Assembly (NCBI RefSeq): GCF_016908525.1
Contig: NZ_JAFBEB010000021.1
Coordinates: forward strand, 1 to 48,102
Origin: Brevibacillus fulvus
GTDB lineage: Bacteria; Bacillota; Bacilli; Brevibacillales; Brevibacillaceae
Reading direction: 5' to 3'
DNA: 48,102 nucleotides
Positions 1 through 8,500 of this stretch are shown piece after piece. How positions within the stretch are numbered: the first letter of the stretch is position 1; each line of letters opens with the position of its first letter. The translations under genes were made by a program, and so were the position numbers. Under the pieces are notes generated by a model that saw nothing but the letters and a program-made list of their open reading frames with translations, was not told the DNA's origin and did not search any database.

Positions 1-160
1 CGACCTGCTCATTTCGGCGTTGGGTAGGGTGTTTTCCTCATTTTTCATGCTGAAGAGATGGTTGCAACTGACCTAAATCACCAGACTTCTAAATTTTTTA
101 CAATTTGTAGTCACTTTCTAATATCAGCGTACAAGTTCGGAAATGTCCGGCAAACTTCTC

Positions 161-189
161 TTGAAATCAACATACGATTAAGATATAGT
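161..189 (+). promoter_or_regulatory. sigma-A promoter for glmU-prs
   Basis: TTGAAA at 161-166 and TATAGT at 184-189 are separated by exactly 17 bp; each hexamer is one base off consensus. Initiation would fall near 196, about 25 nt before the glmU start, leaving room for the GGAGG at 210-214. The rest of bases 1-160 shows no gene that I can support. A weaker alternative pair is TTTACA (97-102) with TAATAT (119-124). Confidence 0.6.
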
Positions 190-220
190 CAGGTTGGAAC
201 TTATGAGCTGGAGGGTTACC

Positions 221-1606
221 ATGGCAAACTTGCATGCCGTCGTACTTGCCGCTGGGCAGGGAACACGGATGAAATCGAAGCTTTATAAGGTTCTTCACCC
301 TGTCTGCGGAAAGCCGATGGTTCAGCATGTAGTAGATACGTTAGACTTGTTGCGGGTGGAGGATGTCATTGTTGTTGTCGGTCACGGAGCTGAAGCAGTC
401 CGGACTACCATTGGTGATCGCGTGACGTATGCGCTGCAAAGTGAACAACTAGGTACAGGTCACGCCGTCAAGCAGGCCGTGCCTTTTTTAACGGACAAAC
501 AAGGAACGACAATGATTTTATATGGTGATGTACCGCTGCTATCTGCGGAGACGCTTAAAGCGCTTGTGGAGCGTCATATCGAGCAAAATGCTGCGGCTAC
601 CGTGCTGACGGCGATGGTGGAAGACCCGACAGGTTACGGGCGGATTGTACGGGATGAGACAGGAGCGTTGTTGCGGATTGTTGAGCACAAGGATGCCTCG
701 CTTGCCGAGCGGGAGATTCGTGAAATCAACACCGGAATTTACTGTTTTGATAACGAAAAAATGCTAAAGGTATTGTCTGAATTAAAAAATGACAATGCAC
801 AACGCGAATATTATATTACCGATTGCATCGGTCTATTACACCATGCCGGCGAAAAAGTGGACGCATTCATCGCGGCGGATGCCCAAGAAACAATGGGGGT
901 AAACGATCGCGTTCAGCTTGCCGAAGCGGAGAGCTACATGCGGAAGCGGATTAATCAGGCGCACATGCGCAATGGCGTGACGATCATTGATCCTGCGACA
1001 ACGTATATTGATGCCGATGTGACGATTGGCGCGGATACCGTGATCTTGCCGGGAACTTATTTGCGAGGGAAAACGGTGATCGGTGAAGATTGCAAAATTG
1101 GCCCGCAAACCGAGCTGAACGATGTGACGGTTGGCGATGGCGTCAATATTTCCTATTCCGTTCTCTTTGACGCAAAAGTGGGCGTTCATGCGGTTGTTGG
1201 ACCGTTTGCCTATGTGCGTCCGGGATCGGAAATCGGTGAATCGGTAAAAATCGGTGATTTTGTTGAACTGAAAAATGCGAAAATAGGAAAAGGCAGTAAA
1301 ATCCCGCACCTCAGCTATGTAGGGGATGCCGAAGTTGGTTCGGGTGTGAATATTGGCTGTGGGACAATCACCGTTAATTACGATGGGGCCAAAAAGCAAA
1401 AAACGATGATCGGAGACAATGCTTTCATCGGGTGCAACACCAATTTGATTGCGCCTGTCCAAATCGGGAAAGATGCATATATAGCAGCCGGATCGACTAT
1501 CAATCAGGATGTGCCTGATGAAGCCATGGCGATTGCTCGGGAGCGGCAAACCAATAAACTTGGGTATGCGGCCAAATTACCCTATAAACAGGGGAAAAAG
1601 GAATAA
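221..1606 (+). CDS. glmU: Bifunctional UDP-GlcNAc pyrophosphorylase / glucosamine-1-phosphate acetyltransferase
   Basis: Cytoplasmic enzyme of 461 aa that acetylates glucosamine-1-phosphate and then uridylates it to UDP-GlcNAc, the precursor of peptidoglycan and wall polymers. The N-terminal nucleotidyltransferase domain carries the signature [12 protein letters not shown] at residues 9-20. From about residue 250 onward the protein becomes a left-handed beta-helix of hexapeptide repeats, including [10 protein letters not shown] and [10 protein letters not shown], typical of the acetyltransferase half. The ATG at 221 is chosen because GGAGG lies 6 nt upstream and the product then begins [12 protein letters not shown] as in the family; an in-frame ATG at 194 has no ribosome binding site. 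It is followed by prs, as in Bacillus. Confidence 0.97.
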   Translation: MANLHAVVLAAGQGTRMKSKLYKVLHPVCGKPMVQHVVDTLDLLRVEDVIVVVGHGAEAVRTTIGDRVTYALQSEQLGTGHAVKQAVPFLTDKQGTTMILYGDVPLLSAETLKALVERHIEQNAAATVLTAMVEDPTGYGRIVRDETGALLRIVEHKDASLAEREIREINTGIYCFDNEKMLKVLSELKNDNAQREYYITDCIGLLHHAGEKVDAFIAADAQETMGVNDRVQLAEAESYMRKRINQAHMRNGVTIIDPATTYIDADVTIGADTVILPGTYLRGKTVIGEDCKIGPQTELNDVTVGDGVNISYSVLFDAKVGVHAVVGPFAYVRPGSEIGESVKIGDFVELKNAKIGKGSKIPHLSYVGDAEVGSGVNIGCGTITVNYDGAKKQKTMIGDNAFIGCNTNLIAPVQIGKDAYIAAGSTINQDVPDEAMAIARERQTNKLGYAAKLPYKQGKKE

Positions 1607-1628
1607 AAACGGGAGGTTCTTTACGAAA

Positions 1629-2579
1629 ATGGCTAACTACCGCGATCCAAAACTGAAAGTTTTTACATGCAATGCAAATCCTAAGCTTGCACGGGAGATT
1701 GCCGACCATATTGGCGTACAACTTGGAAATTCGGAGGCGATCCGTTTTAGTGACGGGGAATGCCAGATTAAATTGAATGAAAGTGTTCGCGGTGCCGACG
1801 TTTTCGTCATTCAACCGACAAGCGCTCCCGTTAACGAGCATTTGATGGAATTGTTGGTGATGGTAGATGCTTTAAAACGGGCATCGGCCAAAAGCATCAA
1901 TGTTGTAATCCCTTATTATGGCTATGCCCGCCAGGATCGGAAAGCGCGGGCACGCGATCCGATTACGGCAAAATTGGTAGCGAATCTGATTGAAACTGCT
2001 GGAGCGCATCGTGTCATAACAATGGATTTGCATGCCACGCAAATCCAGGGGTTCTTCGATATTCCGGTTGATCACTTGCTGGGTGTGCCGATCTTGGGCA
2101 ACTATTTCTCCGAAAAAGGGTTGGAAGATATTGTTGTGGTCTCCCCTGATCATGGCGGGGTGACTCGCGCGCGAAAACTGGCAGAACGGTTGGAAGCGCC
2201 GATCGCCATTATCGACAAAAGACGCCCTGAACCGAACGTGGCTGAAGTGATGAACATCGTGGGCAATATCGACGGAAAAACCGCGATTATTATCGACGAT
2301 ATTATTGATACAGCTGGTACGATTACACTTGCGGCCAATGCTTTGAAAGAAGCGGGTGCCCGCGATGTTTATGCTTGCTGCACCCATCCGGTGCTGTCCG
2401 GACCGGCGATTGAACGGATCAATAATTCCGTGATTCGTGAACTGGTTGTAACCAATACGATTCCGCTTTGCCAGGAACAGATGTGTGAAAAGATCAAGGT
2501 GCTCTCGGTAGCGCCGATCATTGGTGAGGCGATTATTCGGGTTCATGAGGAGTTATCCGTAAGCAAGCTGTTCGATTAG
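1629..2579 (+). CDS. prs: Ribose-phosphate pyrophosphokinase (PRPP synthetase)
   Basis: Makes PRPP from ribose-5-phosphate and ATP for nucleotide, His and Trp synthesis. The product is 316 aa, the usual length for class I enzymes. The sequence shows [15 protein letters not shown] near the N-terminus, the catalytic flexible-loop region [14 protein letters not shown], the divalent-metal/ATP segment [12 protein letters not shown], and the ribose-5-phosphate loop [11 protein letters not shown] near residues 218-228. The ATG at 1629 gives the family N-terminus; GGGAGG at 1611-1616 is 12 nt away, slightly long. It lies 22 nt after glmU, so the two are probably co-transcribed. Confidence 0.97.
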   Translation: MANYRDPKLKVFTCNANPKLAREIADHIGVQLGNSEAIRFSDGECQIKLNESVRGADVFVIQPTSAPVNEHLMELLVMVDALKRASAKSINVVIPYYGYARQDRKARARDPITAKLVANLIETAGAHRVITMDLHATQIQGFFDIPVDHLLGVPILGNYFSEKGLEDIVVVSPDHGGVTRARKLAERLEAPIAIIDKRRPEPNVAEVMNIVGNIDGKTAIIIDDIIDTAGTITLAANALKEAGARDVYACCTHPVLSGPAIERINNSVIRELVVTNTIPLCQEQMCEKIKVLSVAPIIGEAIIRVHEELSVSKLFD

Positions 2580-2602
2580 GCAACAGACTAATTTTGCGTG
2601 TC

Positions 2603-2666
2603 AAAATAACCTCCATTGGACAAGCTAGAAAGGAATCCATTCTGGCTGGTCAAAGGAGGTTTTTTT
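2603..2666 (+). promoter_or_regulatory. Leader hairpin burying the ctc Shine-Dalgarno, with terminator-like T-run
   Basis: The prs-ctc gap folds into one long imperfect stem. AACCTCC (2608-2614) pairs with GGAGGTT (2655-2661). Inside it, TTG-AC (2616-2621, one bulged G) pairs with GTCAA (2649-2653). Further in, AGCTAGAA (2623-2630) pairs with TTCTGGCT (2640-2647) with one G-U pair. AAAA (2603-2606) can also face TTTT (2663-2666). The 3' arm contains the GGAGG that serves as the ctc ribosome binding site, and seven Ts follow before the GTG start. The shape fits both an intrinsic terminator/attenuator and an SD-sequestering switch. That it regulates is inferred. Confidence 0.6.
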
Positions 2667-3269
2667 GTGGAGACAATTCAAGCAGAAAAACGAAGCGTTG
2701 GTCAGAGAAGTTCCAATAAAGCGCTGCGGCACTCCGGTTGGGTCCCTGCCGTTGTGTACGGTTCTGACGTGAGCCATCTAGCGATCCAGATCAGCAAACC
2801 GGTGTTGGAGCAGGCCCTGCGAAGCCAGGCGATGAGTAAACCTTTTAAGCTGGCAGTTGACGGCAGCGAATGGAATGTGATGGTTTACGAGATACAGCGC
2901 GAACCGGTCGGAAGAGAGATCATCCATGTCGATTTCAAGCAGATCAATATGAATGAACGAATCCACACTTCGGTTCCGATCGTCTTGACGGGAACCCCGC
3001 AAGATGGCGTAGCGGCATTGGTTCGCCATAACCTGGAGATCACCTGCCTGCCTGCCAACGTTCCGGAATCTTTTACGATTGATGTCGGTGAATTGTCGGT
3101 TGGAGATGTAGTAGTGGTCAGGGATCTGGACATTCCTGCGGGCGTGGAAGTGGAACTGGATGATTTGGAAGTTTTGGTTAGCGTATTGGCACCGAAAGTA
3201 AGTTCTGATGAAGCTGTCGAGGCAGAGCGGGAAGCGGAGGCTGTAGCGGAAGAAGCCGGCTCCTCGTAA
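2667..3269 (+). CDS. ctc: 50S ribosomal protein L25 / general stress protein Ctc
   Basis: Ribosomal protein of the L25/TL5/Ctc family, which binds 5S rRNA; 200 aa, close to B. subtilis Ctc. The N-terminal half (to about residue 95) has the L25 5S-binding fold with RSSNKALRHSGWVPAVVYG and the HVDFKQIN strand. The C-terminal TL5-type domain (about 96-190) includes GVAALVRHNLEITCLPANVPE, followed by a Glu/Ala-rich tail. The GTG at 2667 is chosen because AAAGGAGG ends 8 nt upstream and gives METIQAEKR; an upstream in-frame start would lie inside the leader hairpin. In B. subtilis ctc is a sigma-B stress gene; I do not see an obvious sigma-B promoter here. Confidence 0.93.
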   Translation: METIQAEKRSVGQRSSNKALRHSGWVPAVVYGSDVSHLAIQISKPVLEQALRSQAMSKPFKLAVDGSEWNVMVYEIQREPVGREIIHVDFKQINMNERIHTSVPIVLTGTPQDGVAALVRHNLEITCLPANVPESFTIDVGELSVGDVVVVRDLDIPAGVEVELDDLEVLVSVLAPKVSSDEAVEAEREAEAVAEEAGSS

Positions 3270-3292
3270 GCAGCGTCAGACCTCGCTGCACG

Positions 3293-3326
3293 CTGTGTCG
3301 AACAAAGAGTCGACACAGTTTTTTTA
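3293..3326 (+). terminator. Intrinsic terminator after ctc
   Basis: CTGTGTCGA (3293-3301) pairs perfectly with TCGACACAG (3310-3318) across an 8-nt loop, followed by an uninterrupted T-run. It ends the glmU-prs-ctc transcript. Confidence 0.88.
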
Positions 3327-3407
3327 TTTTTCCTCTTTCTATTTGGTTCGCTACCTACCATAATAAAATCATAGGAAAATTTTCGGTAAAAAAGGAGTGG
3401 ATAGGGC

Positions 3408-4400
3408 ATGGAAAAAACATGGCTAGGCAATTCGGGGATCGCCTCCAGTCGGATTGGACTCGGTACTTGGGCGATTGGCGGATGGATGTGGGGCGGTACA
3501 GATGAACAAGAATCGATTCGCACCATTTTGCACGCATTGGACTTGGGGATCACTTTGATCGATACAGCGCCAGCGTATGGTGCCGGTGTATCCGAAGAGA
3601 TCGTGGGCAAAGCGATCAAAGAATACGGCGAACGGGACAAGGTCATATTGGCCACAAAGGTTGGTCTGGAGCTGTTGCCGGGCGGAGCGGTTCGTCGCAA
3701 TCTGACCAAGCAGCAAATTGAGAAAGAGGTCGACGATTCGCTGCGCCGCTTGCAAACCGACTATATTGACTTGTACCAGGTTCATTGGCCGGACCCATTG
3801 GTTCCGATTGAGCAAACAGCCGAGGTTTTGCATAGCTTGCTAAAAAGCGGAAAGATTCGCGCGATTGGCGTGAGCAATTTTTCAGTCGAGCAGATGCGCG
3901 CTTGGAAAGAAGTGGCGCCCTTACATACGAATCAGCCACCTTACAATCTGTTTGAACGGGAAATTGAGCAAGACATATTGCCGTATTGCCATGAACAGCA
4001 AATTGCGACTTTGCTGTACGGCAGCCTATCAAGAGGTTTGCTGACCGGAAAAATGAAAAAAGATACGGTATTTGCCGGCGACGACTTGCGGAAAACCGAT
4101 CCGAAATTCCAATCGCCCCGCTATGAGCAATACTTGGCGGCTGTTGACAAACTGAGTGAAATCGCGCATCGGTATGACAAAACGATTACCGAATTCTCCA
4201 TCCGCTGGGTGCTTGATCAGCCTGGGGCGTCCGTGGCCTTGTGGGGAGCGAGACATCCGGAGCAACTCACTCCGGTCCGTGGCGTGGACGGTTGGAAGAT
4301 CAGTAAGGAAGATCTGGCGTTGGTCGACGCGATTTTGCGAGACACGATTACCGATCCGGTTGGTCCCGAGTTTATGGCGCCGCCTTCGCGCGAATCGTGA
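3408..4400 (+). CDS. Aldo/keto reductase family oxidoreductase
   Basis: NAD(P)H-dependent oxidoreductase of the aldo/keto reductase superfamily, 330 aa; the natural substrate cannot be told from sequence. The (beta/alpha)8 barrel tetrad is visible: Asp52 and Tyr57 in DTAPAYG, Lys84 in ATKVG, and His126 in YQVHWPD. IRAIGVSNFS is the usual cofactor-side motif. ATG 3408 is preceded by AAAGGAG at 3391-3397. It sits alone between the ctc terminator and pth, a position where B. subtilis has no gene, so it looks like a lineage-specific insertion into a conserved block. Confidence 0.92.
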   Translation: MEKTWLGNSGIASSRIGLGTWAIGGWMWGGTDEQESIRTILHALDLGITLIDTAPAYGAGVSEEIVGKAIKEYGERDKVILATKVGLELLPGGAVRRNLTKQQIEKEVDDSLRRLQTDYIDLYQVHWPDPLVPIEQTAEVLHSLLKSGKIRAIGVSNFSVEQMRAWKEVAPLHTNQPPYNLFEREIEQDILPYCHEQQIATLLYGSLSRGLLTGKMKKDTVFAGDDLRKTDPKFQSPRYEQYLAAVDKLSEIAHRYDKTITEFSIRWVLDQPGASVALWGARHPEQLTPVRGVDGWKISKEDLALVDAILRDTITDPVGPEFMAPPSRES

Positions 4401-4416
4401 GCAACTTGGAAATCGC

Positions 4417-4445
4417 TTTTGTTCCCCGATCTGTTTTAGTACAAT
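4417..4445 (+). promoter_or_regulatory. Possible sigma-A promoter for pth
   Basis: TACAAT at 4440-4445 is a good -10 box. A T-rich TTTTGT at 4417-4422 lies 17 bp upstream but is a weak -35. Start of transcription would be about 17 nt before the pth GTG, just in front of the TTGGAGG. Confidence 0.35.
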
Positions 4446-4467
4446 AAAATAGATTGGAGGGAAACAC

Positions 4468-5037
4468 GTGAAAATTATTGTTGGCTTGGGCAATCCCGGC
4501 AAAAAATATGAGGATACCCGACATAATGTAGGATTTATGACCATAGATAAGATTAGCGAGCAGTGGGGAATCCCGGTGCAGCAGGCCAAGTTTCGCGCCT
4601 TGGTTGGCGAAGGGCGGATCGAAACGGAAAAGGTCCTGCTGGTGAAACCGCAAACCTACATGAATTTGTCAGGGGAATCCGTCGCGGAGATTTTGCATTT
4701 TTACAAACGGACTGCGGACGATATCCTCGTGATTTTTGATGATATGGATATTCCTCTGGGACAGGTCCGGTTGCGCGAAAAGGGAAGCGCCGGTGGACAC
4801 AATGGAATCAAATCGATTATTCAGCATGTTGGCACCCAGGAGTTTCGCCGAATCAAGATTGGAATCGATCATCCGCTGCCCGGACGCAGTGTGAGCGATT
4901 ACGTCCTGCAGTCGTTTGCCGGCAGTGAGCGTCCCGTGATAGACGATGCGGTTGCTTTGGCCGCCAAAGCCGTTGGCATGTGGATGAATGAAAGCTTCCC
5001 CCGGGTGATGAACCAGATCCATACGATGCAAAATTAA
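4468..5037 (+). CDS. pth: Peptidyl-tRNA hydrolase
   Basis: Hydrolyses peptidyl-tRNA released from stalled ribosomes and recycles tRNA; called spoVC in B. subtilis. 189 aa, the usual length. Catalytic His19 lies in DTRHNVGF after the GLGNPG motif (Asn9). Asn66 (TYMNLSG), the FDDMD acidic cluster at 90-94 and GGHNGIKSI (Asn112) are all present. GTG 4468 is used because TTGGAGGG ends 6 nt upstream and no earlier start fits. It precedes fin as in Bacillus. Confidence 0.97.
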   Translation: MKIIVGLGNPGKKYEDTRHNVGFMTIDKISEQWGIPVQQAKFRALVGEGRIETEKVLLVKPQTYMNLSGESVAEILHFYKRTADDILVIFDDMDIPLGQVRLREKGSAGGHNGIKSIIQHVGTQEFRRIKIGIDHPLPGRSVSDYVLQSFAGSERPVIDDAVALAAKAVGMWMNESFPRVMNQIHTMQN

Positions 5038-5061
5038 CGTAAAGCAGCGACTGGTCAATTT

Positions 5062-5090
5062 GTATGTTTTTCCACCTTTCCGGTCATACT
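5062..5090 (+). promoter_or_regulatory. Forespore (sigma-F/sigma-G type) promoter for fin
   Basis: GTATG at 5062-5066, a 15-bp spacer and GGTCATACT at 5082-5090. The -10 box matches the sigma-F/sigma-G pattern GGnnAnAnT at every defined base and contains CATACT. Transcription would start near 5097, 23 nt before the fin start. In B. subtilis fin is known to be under sigma-F and sigma-G, so location and motif agree. Confidence 0.72.
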
Positions 5091-5119
5091 AGTCGATATG
5101 AACGGTTGGGGGTGGGGTT

Positions 5120-5350
5120 TTGAGCTATCAATACGTTTGTCGATGCTGTGGCATGAAAATTGCCGAATTTGACCAATCCCGGGTGACGGAAGGGCAATTG
5201 GGACTTGATTCCTTGACCCCGGATGAACGTCAACATATGATTACTCAAGATGCTGGCGGAGATACAGTTATTCGCATCATCTGCGATTACTGCCGCGACG
5301 CGCTTGAGCAACACCCGGAACTCTCATTGGTAGGAAACCCTCTGCAATGA
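5120..5350 (+). CDS. fin: Anti-sigma-F factor Fin
   Basis: Small forespore protein of 76 aa (YabK/Fin family) that inhibits sigma-F and helps the switch to sigma-G during sporulation. Two Cys pairs, CRCC near residues 7-10 and CDYC near 55-58, form the expected zinc-ribbon site, and the MSYQYVCRCCG start is typical. The start is TTG at 5120, with a G-rich ribosome binding region at 5108-5116; no ATG is available at the N-terminus. It is monocistronic, bracketed by its own forespore promoter and a terminator. Confidence 0.9.
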   Translation: MSYQYVCRCCGMKIAEFDQSRVTEGQLGLDSLTPDERQHMITQDAGGDTVIRIICDYCRDALEQHPELSLVGNPLQ

Positions 5351-5395
5351 GAATTCGCATAGTGCTGTAGGAGACAGAAGGCTTGGAACAGAAGA

Positions 5396-5431
5396 AGGCC
5401 TTGGCTTATGCAGAAGCTAAGGCTTATTTTT
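5396..5431 (+). terminator. Probable terminator after fin
   Basis: GCCTTGGCTT (5398-5407) pairs with AAGCTAAGGC (5414-5423), with one G-U pair and a 6-nt loop, followed by TTATTTTT. The next 150 bp to mfd are AT-rich and contain only a 7-bp inverted repeat (5506-5512 with 5532-5538) of unknown use. Confidence 0.6.
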
Positions 5432-5584
5432 CTATTAAACAGCACACATTACGTTTTTGGTATGCACCTAAAAAACACAACATAAATAAACTAATACTAA
5501 AATTAGGCATTCATCTACCTCTTCACTCCAGGAATGCCAGATTGTTGTGCGCATTAGAGAAGGGCTAGAGAGGAGACTTAGTTA

Positions 5585-8500
5585 ATGCAAGTCATCATTA
5601 ACCCGATCAAAGAGGACTCCCACTTTGAAACAATTGTCGCCGGATTGACAAAAGGTTTACATGAACAGCTCATCTCAGGATTGGCAGGTTCCGCGCGGCA
5701 AGCAGCGATGGCAGCGCTTTATCAGGAAACGAAACGGCCAATGTGCGTGGTTACGCACAATATGTTTCAGGCGCAAAAAGTATACGAAGATCTGGTCGAG
5801 CTGGTACCTGCCGAAGACGTCCTGCTTTATCCCGGAAATGAATTAATCGGATCAGAATTGGCGATTGCCAGTCCGGAAATGCTGGCTCAGCGAATTCATG
5901 TCTTTAACCGTTTAGCCCAAGGCTTTACGGGTATTTTGGTTGTACCATTTGCCGGATTGCGCCGGTTGGTTGTACCGCCGCAAGTTTGGAAAGAATCCCA
6001 GCTTACCTTGCGCGTCGGCGAAGAACTGCAATTGGAGTCGTTTTTGCAGCATTTGGTTGAATTGGGCTACGAACGGGTGGAACTGGTCGAGCGAAAAGGG
6101 GAATTTTCCGTTAGAGGCGGGATTATCGACCTTTACCCGGTTGACTCGGAATGGCCGGTACGGATCGAACTGTTTGATGTGGAAATCGACTCAATCCGGA
6201 CGTTTGATATGGTCACCCAGCGGTCGCACGAAAGCGTGCAAACTTACGTCGTTGGCCCTGTAAAAGAGATGTTTGTTTCCGCGTCATTGCTGCAGGAAGC
6301 GGCCGGTCGTCTGGAAAAGAAGCTCGGGGAAACGGTCGCCAAATTGAAAGATAACGGCACCAAGGAAAAAATGATGCAAAAAATCGGCGGCGATATAGAG
6401 CTGATGCGGCAAGGCCAGCGCCTGTCCACGTTGTACGCGTATATCTCCGTGATATATCCGGAACACAATACGCTTTTTTCCTATATGCCCAATAATACCG
6501 TGGTCATTATTGATGAACCTTCACGTGTATTGGAAACCGCTGCGCAACTGCAGAAAGAGGAAGCGGAATGGCTGACGGGCCGAATCGCCGAAGGAGAGTT
6601 TATGGGCAATCTCACTTTGTCCTCCACCTACGAAGAGCTTGTTTTGCCGAAAAGCAGACAGGTGGTTTATCTTTCCTTGTTTTTGCGGCAAACCCCGAAA
6701 ACGCAACCGCAAAATATCGTCAATCTAAACTGTCGAACGATGCAGAACTTTCATGGCCAGATGAATGTCTTAAAAAACGAACTGGCTCGTTGGACGAAAT
6801 CACACGATCGCATCGTTTTTGTCGCTGCCGATGCCGAACGCGCCAAACGACTGGAGCGGGTTCTGCACGATTACGACATGGAAGCGGATCTGCTGCTCGA
6901 GGCAGTCGATACCGTACCGCCAGGACGGCCGACGATTATTCTCGGCAACTTGCAAACAGGGTTCGAGTTGCCTTTAAATAAGCTCGTTGTGATCACCGAA
7001 GGAGAAGTGTTCACGGCCAAACAGCGCAAAGCTCGCAAAGTGCAGCAAACGATGAGCAATGCGGAACGGATCAAAAATTATCTTGAGCTGAAGCCGGGCG
7101 ATTACGTCGTCCATATTAATCATGGGATCGGGAAATACCTCGGCATTGAAACGAAGGAAATATTGGGAATTCATAAAGATTACTTGCACATCCGTTACGC
7201 CGGCGGCGACAGTTTATTTGTTCCGATTGAGCAAATCGATCACGTCCAGAAATATGTCGGCAGCGAAGAGGCGGAGCCGAAAATTTACAGTCTGGGCGGA
7301 AGCGAGTGGAAGCGGGTCAAGAACAAGGTGCAATCTTCCGTCAAGGATATTGCCGAAGACTTGATCAAACTGTATGCGGCGCGGGAAGCGGCAAAAGGGC
7401 ACGCATTCTCGCCGGATACGCTGGAACAGCGGGAGTTTGAAGCGATGTTTCCTTATCAGGAGACCCCCGATCAACTGCGGGCGATCAATGAAGTCAAGGC
7501 AGACATGGAACGTGAGCGGCCGATGGATCGGCTCGTCTGTGGCGATGTGGGCTATGGGAAAACCGAGGTGGCGATTCGGGCGGCATTCAAATCGGTCATG
7601 GACGGCAAACAGGTTGCCTTGCTTGTGCCAACGACGATATTGGCTCAACAGCACTACGAGACGTTTGTTGAGCGGTTTGCCGATTACCCGATTCGCGTGG
7701 AAGTGCTGAGCCGCTTTCGCTCCCGCAAAGAGCAGACCGCTACGATCAAAGGGTTGAAAGAAGGGACGGTCGACGTTGTCATCGGGACCCATCGCTTGTT
7801 GTCCAAAGACATCATTTTTCGCGATCTCGGCCTGTTGATTGTCGACGAAGAACAACGTTTTGGCGTCAGCCACAAGGAGAAGCTGAAGCAGTTTAAAACG
7901 AATGTCGATGTACTGACCCTTACGGCAACGCCAATTCCGCGAACTTTGCATATGTCGATGCTCGGTGTTCGTGATTTGTCCGTCATTGAAACACCGCCGG
8001 AAAACCGTTTTCCGGTGCAAACCTATGTTGTGGAGTACAGTCCGATGCTGGTGCGGGATGCAATCGAACGTGAACTGGCAAGGGACGGGCAGGTCTTTTT
8101 CCTCTACAACCAAGTGCAAGGAATCGAGCAGATGGCCGAGCATATTTCTACGCTTGTCCCGGATGCGCGGGTGGCTGTTGCCCACGGGCAGATGAATGAA
8201 GGGGAATTGGAGAGCGTGATTCTCGATTTTCTGGACGGCAACTATGATGTGCTGGTCAGCACAACGATTATTGAAACAGGAGTGGACATTCCCAATGTGA
8301 ATACTTTGATTATTTACAATGCAGATAAAATGGGTCTGTCACAACTGTATCAGCTGCGGGGCCGGGTCGGTCGTTCTAACCGGATCGCCTACGCTTATTT
8401 TACTTATCAGCGGGATAAGGTTTTGAGTGAGGTCGCGGAAAAACGGCTGCAGGCCATCAAAGAGTTTACCGAGTTGGGTTCCGGTTTTAAAATTGCGATG

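Noticed and set aside
58-288. 76-codon frame at the window start
   Set aside because: It overlaps the glmU promoter and its first 22 codons in another frame; no ribosome binding site or family resemblance.
2885-3709. 274-codon minus-strand frame across ctc and the aldo/keto reductase
   Set aside because: It crosses a terminator and two genes on the other strand, with low-complexity sequence.
5383-5568. 61-codon frame starting TTG with a weak ribosome binding site between fin and mfd
   Set aside because: It runs through the fin terminator hairpin, has atypical composition and resembles no family I recognise.
7214-8185. Long minus-strand open frame inside mfd (323 codons)
   Set aside because: It is antisense to a well-conserved gene, lacks recognisable domains and a ribosome binding site, and reflects codon bias of mfd.
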